A DNA stretch of 22,960 nt. Source: an uncultured Bacteroidales bacterium (GTDB lineage: Bacteria > Bacteroidota > Bacteroidia > Bacteroidales > F082). The stretch is taken from assembly GCA_937896505.1 (NCBI GenBank), contig CALBNP010000047.1, positions 1-22,960 on the forward strand, given 5' to 3'. The notes under the pieces are model-generated. The model was not told the DNA's origin. It ran no database searches and saw nothing but the letters and a program-made list of their open reading frames with translations. Position 1 is the stretch's first letter. Every line of letters begins with the position of its first letter. The translations under genes were made by a program, and so were the position numbers. Of the stretch, positions 20,787 to 22,960 are shown piece after piece.

Positions 20787-22829
20787 ATGAAGAAATTTAC
20801 CCTTGCCTTAATGGTTGTGCTGGCATTCAATTTCTCACTGAAAGCCCAGCAGTTTGTTTCTACGGTATCCGCCAAACGAAATGTCCTGTTAGAAGAGTTT
20901 ACGGGCCGAAATTGCGGTTGGTGCCCTGATGGACACATTATCTCAAATGGTATCGCAGCGGCTCATCCGGATCATTATTGGGCTATTAACATTCATTCTG
21001 GTAGTTATTCACCAACGTCTTATCCGAATCTGAATACAACTGATGGCAATACAATTTGTGGCTCAAATGGTTTTTCCTGTACCTCGTTTCCCGGTGGTGT
21101 TATCAACCGTAGTACTGCTACATCGCAGGGCAGAAATCTATGGGCAGGCCAAGCTAATACACAGTTCAATCAGGATGCTGAATGCAATGTGGATGGAATG
21201 GTGATTATTAATCCTAACACTCGCGAGGCTAACATTACCGTCGAAGTGTATTACACAGCCAACAGTTCACAAAGTACAAACTATCTTACGGTGGCTATGG
21301 TGCAGGATAGTATTTGGGGCAGTCAAGCGAATGGAAACACTAACCCGGCACAATGGAATGGCTCTGAGTATTGCCATATGCACGTTCTTCGTGATGTCAT
21401 TAATCAAAGCGCTTGGGGTGATGAAATAGCTCCCACAACTCAGGGAACACTTATTACCCAAACCTATACTTATGAGATTCCACAACAAATCGGTGCATCT
21501 AATGCAGTTGCTGTTGACCTTGATAACATTCACTTCATAGCTTTCGTTACTGAAGGATTTCAGGGTAAGCCGACGCGTCCAGTCCTCAACGTTAACGAAC
21601 TTGAGGTTATTCAGGGTTCTGAGGATCCTATTTCCCCATTCCTCAAGACCGTTGCACAAGAACCAAATGCAACTTGCTCGCATAGTAAAATTATCAATGC
21701 TACTGTTATGAATGGCGGCACCGAAACTTTAAGCTCAATGACGATTGAAACGGTTGTCGAAGGTCAAACCTTTACAACGAACTGGGAGGGTAGCCTTAAT
21801 CGATTTGACTTGGTTAACATTGATATTCCTGTCGAAGTTCCATTTGGCACTTACAATGCTACCGTGAGTATTGTATCTGCAAATGGTCAGCCTTTTGATG
21901 GTTCAAAGACAATTGAAGTTAACTGCATGGAATGGGTCGACCTTAATATTGAAGGCGCAGAAGAAGAACTGAAGCTTGAACTCATGCAAGACAAGTACGG
22001 CAACCAAATCACTTGGAAAGCTGTTTCTTCTAATGGTACCGTCCTTGCATCTGGCGGCCCATACGGAATGCTGGCTGGTGGTACTTCAACTCAAATTCAC
22101 ATCGAACATTTCAATGTCTATGCTAACGAATGCGTCAAGTTCACTATCTACGACAACGTCGGCAACGGTATCTGCTGCGATTACGGACATGGTTACTTCA
22201 TCCTTTATGATTCGAATAATAATGTGATTTTCGGTGATGAAGATGATGGCGAGTTCGGTTCAGAAGCATCAATTCTGCTCTCAGTGAAGAATGATAGCCC
22301 AATCACGATTGGTGAAACTCATGTTGAAATGGTAAGCCACACCGACGCTGATTTCATTACCGATCCTATTGAATATGTAGAATACCCTATTGAAGTCGGT
22401 TTCGAATACCAGAAGGAAGGCGGTGAAGTACACACAGTCGTTGGTATTATTAACGAATTCCACAAAATCATGGCTTCTGTCAGCGACCTTGAATACGCAA
22501 GCACCTACACTGTTAGGGCTTATGCTGTGAGCAATGGTATAACCTATTATGGTATTCCTACTACTTTCACCACTTGGACTGAAGGCGTCAACGAGCTTGA
22601 AAACAGCCTGAAACTCTATCCTAACCCAGCTTCAGAAGTGTTGAACCTCGTTGGTGAAGGCATGAATAAGGTTGAAATCTACAACGCTATGGGTCAATGC
22701 GTTATCGCTGAAGAAGTGAATGGCAATGCAACTATCAGCACCAGCGCTTTGAACAATGGTGTCTATTTCGTCCGCATCTATGCTGAAAGCGGTGAAATGG
22801 TCACCAGAAACTTCTCAGTGGTTCGTTAA
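20787..22829 (+). CDS. Omp28-related, thioredoxin-like T9SS cargo protein
   Basis: A 680-residue exported protein. The signal peptide (MKKFTLALMVVLAFNFSLKA) is followed by an Omp28-like domain (about 25-280). This begins with VLLEEFTGRNCGWCPDGH, a CxxC motif (Cys43, Cys46) in a thioredoxin-type position; AINIHSGSY and FPGGVINRS follow. The middle contains a beta domain (about 370-495: LKLELMQDKYGNQITWKAVS ... IYDNVGNGICCDYGHGYF) of a type seen in T9SS substrates. A fibronectin-III-like segment (about 505-600) comes next. The C-terminus (608-680) is a T9SS type A sorting domain: LKLYPNPASEVLNL, VEIYNAMGQ, NGVYFVRIY, ending NFSVVR. The protein should cross the outer membrane by T9SS and be anchored on the surface or released. 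A redox role for CxxC is possible but unproven. Confidence 0.9.
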   Translation: MKKFTLALMVVLAFNFSLKAQQFVSTVSAKRNVLLEEFTGRNCGWCPDGHIISNGIAAAHPDHYWAINIHSGSYSPTSYPNLNTTDGNTICGSNGFSCTSFPGGVINRSTATSQGRNLWAGQANTQFNQDAECNVDGMVIINPNTREANITVEVYYTANSSQSTNYLTVAMVQDSIWGSQANGNTNPAQWNGSEYCHMHVLRDVINQSAWGDEIAPTTQGTLITQTYTYEIPQQIGASNAVAVDLDNIHFIAFVTEGFQGKPTRPVLNVNELEVIQGSEDPISPFLKTVAQEPNATCSHSKIINATVMNGGTETLSSMTIETVVEGQTFTTNWEGSLNRFDLVNIDIPVEVPFGTYNATVSIVSANGQPFDGSKTIEVNCMEWVDLNIEGAEEELKLELMQDKYGNQITWKAVSSNGTVLASGGPYGMLAGGTSTQIHIEHFNVYANECVKFTIYDNVGNGICCDYGHGYFILYDSNNNVIFGDEDDGEFGSEASILLSVKNDSPITIGETHVEMVSHTDADFITDPIEYVEYPIEVGFEYQKEGGEVHTVVGIINEFHKIMASVSDLEYASTYTVRAYAVSNGITYYGIPTTFTTWTEGVNELENSLKLYPNPASEVLNLVGEGMNKVEIYNAMGQCVIAEEVNGNATISTSALNNGVYFVRIYAESGEMVTRNFSVVR

Positions 22830-22849
22830 TTGAACAACTGGCATACAAC

Positions 22850-22878
22850 AAAAAAGCCGCCATTTGGCGGCTTTTTTT
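22850..22878 (+). terminator. Strong rho-independent terminator
   Basis: An A-tract, then GCCGCC (22856-22861), loop ATTT, GGCGGC (22866-22871) and seven Ts. The stem is perfect and U-rich downstream, 20 bp after the Omp28-like stop. The A-tract makes it potentially bidirectional. Confidence 0.93.
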
Positions 22879-22960
22879 ATTGCTATATATGGGATGAGAA
22901 AAATCGGGCTAATGGACAAAAATTAGGCTGAAATCTTCCGAAAGCCCAGTAATATCTATG
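22879..22960. other. Right edge, no feature recognised
   Basis: The last 82 bp after the terminator contain no convincing coding frame, promoter box or repeat. They probably belong to the upstream region of a gene outside the window. Confidence 0.5.

Overview
The window looks like chromosomal DNA from an anaerobic gut-type member of the Bacteroidales (phylum Bacteroidota). The sequence evidence is consistent. There are Bacteroidota-style promoters with a -7 box TAnnTTTG and no strong Shine-Dalgarno sites. One gene ends in a type IX secretion (T9SS) C-terminal sorting domain. A TonB-dependent receptor is paired with a DUF4249 lipoprotein, and there is a tricorn-like S41 protease. Secreted host-glycan enzymes (GH20 hexosaminidase, GH33 sialidase) are present. 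No rRNA, tRNA, CRISPR array, transposase or phage gene was seen.

Layout. 1-158: the 3' end of a DnaQ-like exonuclease gene, followed by a REP/MITE-like palindrome (174-262). 412-5395 (+): a fumarylacetoacetate-hydrolase-family enzyme, a periplasmic tricorn homologue and an exported transglutaminase-like protein, closely spaced and probably co-transcribed. 5409-9378 (-): a GH20 beta-hexosaminidase with its own promoter, an XRE-S24 (LexA/CI-like) regulator, a GACTRTGTG repeat array and a small four-helix-bundle (23S IVS protein family) gene. 9598-13734 (+), divergent from the regulator: dinB (Pol IV) and a short DnaE-type replicative polymerase, separated by a duplicated 15-bp sequence with a hairpin. 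13867-18308 (+): TonB-dependent receptor, DUF4249 lipoprotein and sialidase lipoprotein, a likely sialoglycan uptake and degradation operon. 18350-19525: a SAM-dependent methyltransferase. 19650-20675: ilvE. 20787-22829: an Omp28-like T9SS cargo protein. Strong terminators follow the last two genes.

How the genes may work together. The most interesting block is 8075-13734. A self-cleaving-type repressor (Ala114-Gly115 cleavage site, Ser152/Lys191 dyad) is transcribed away from a Y-family polymerase carrying a beta-clamp motif and a C-family polymerase whose PHP proofreading site is degenerate. This resembles a damage-inducible mutasome analogous to LexA/ImuA-ImuB-DnaE2, but with a full DinB in place of ImuB and a dedicated XRE-S24 switch. 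A four-helix-bundle gene, from the fold family that includes the retroelement accessory protein Avd, sits on the regulator side with a minisatellite-like array. The sialidase and hexosaminidase fit growth on mucin-type or other host glycans. All functions are read from motifs by eye; no database search was possible.
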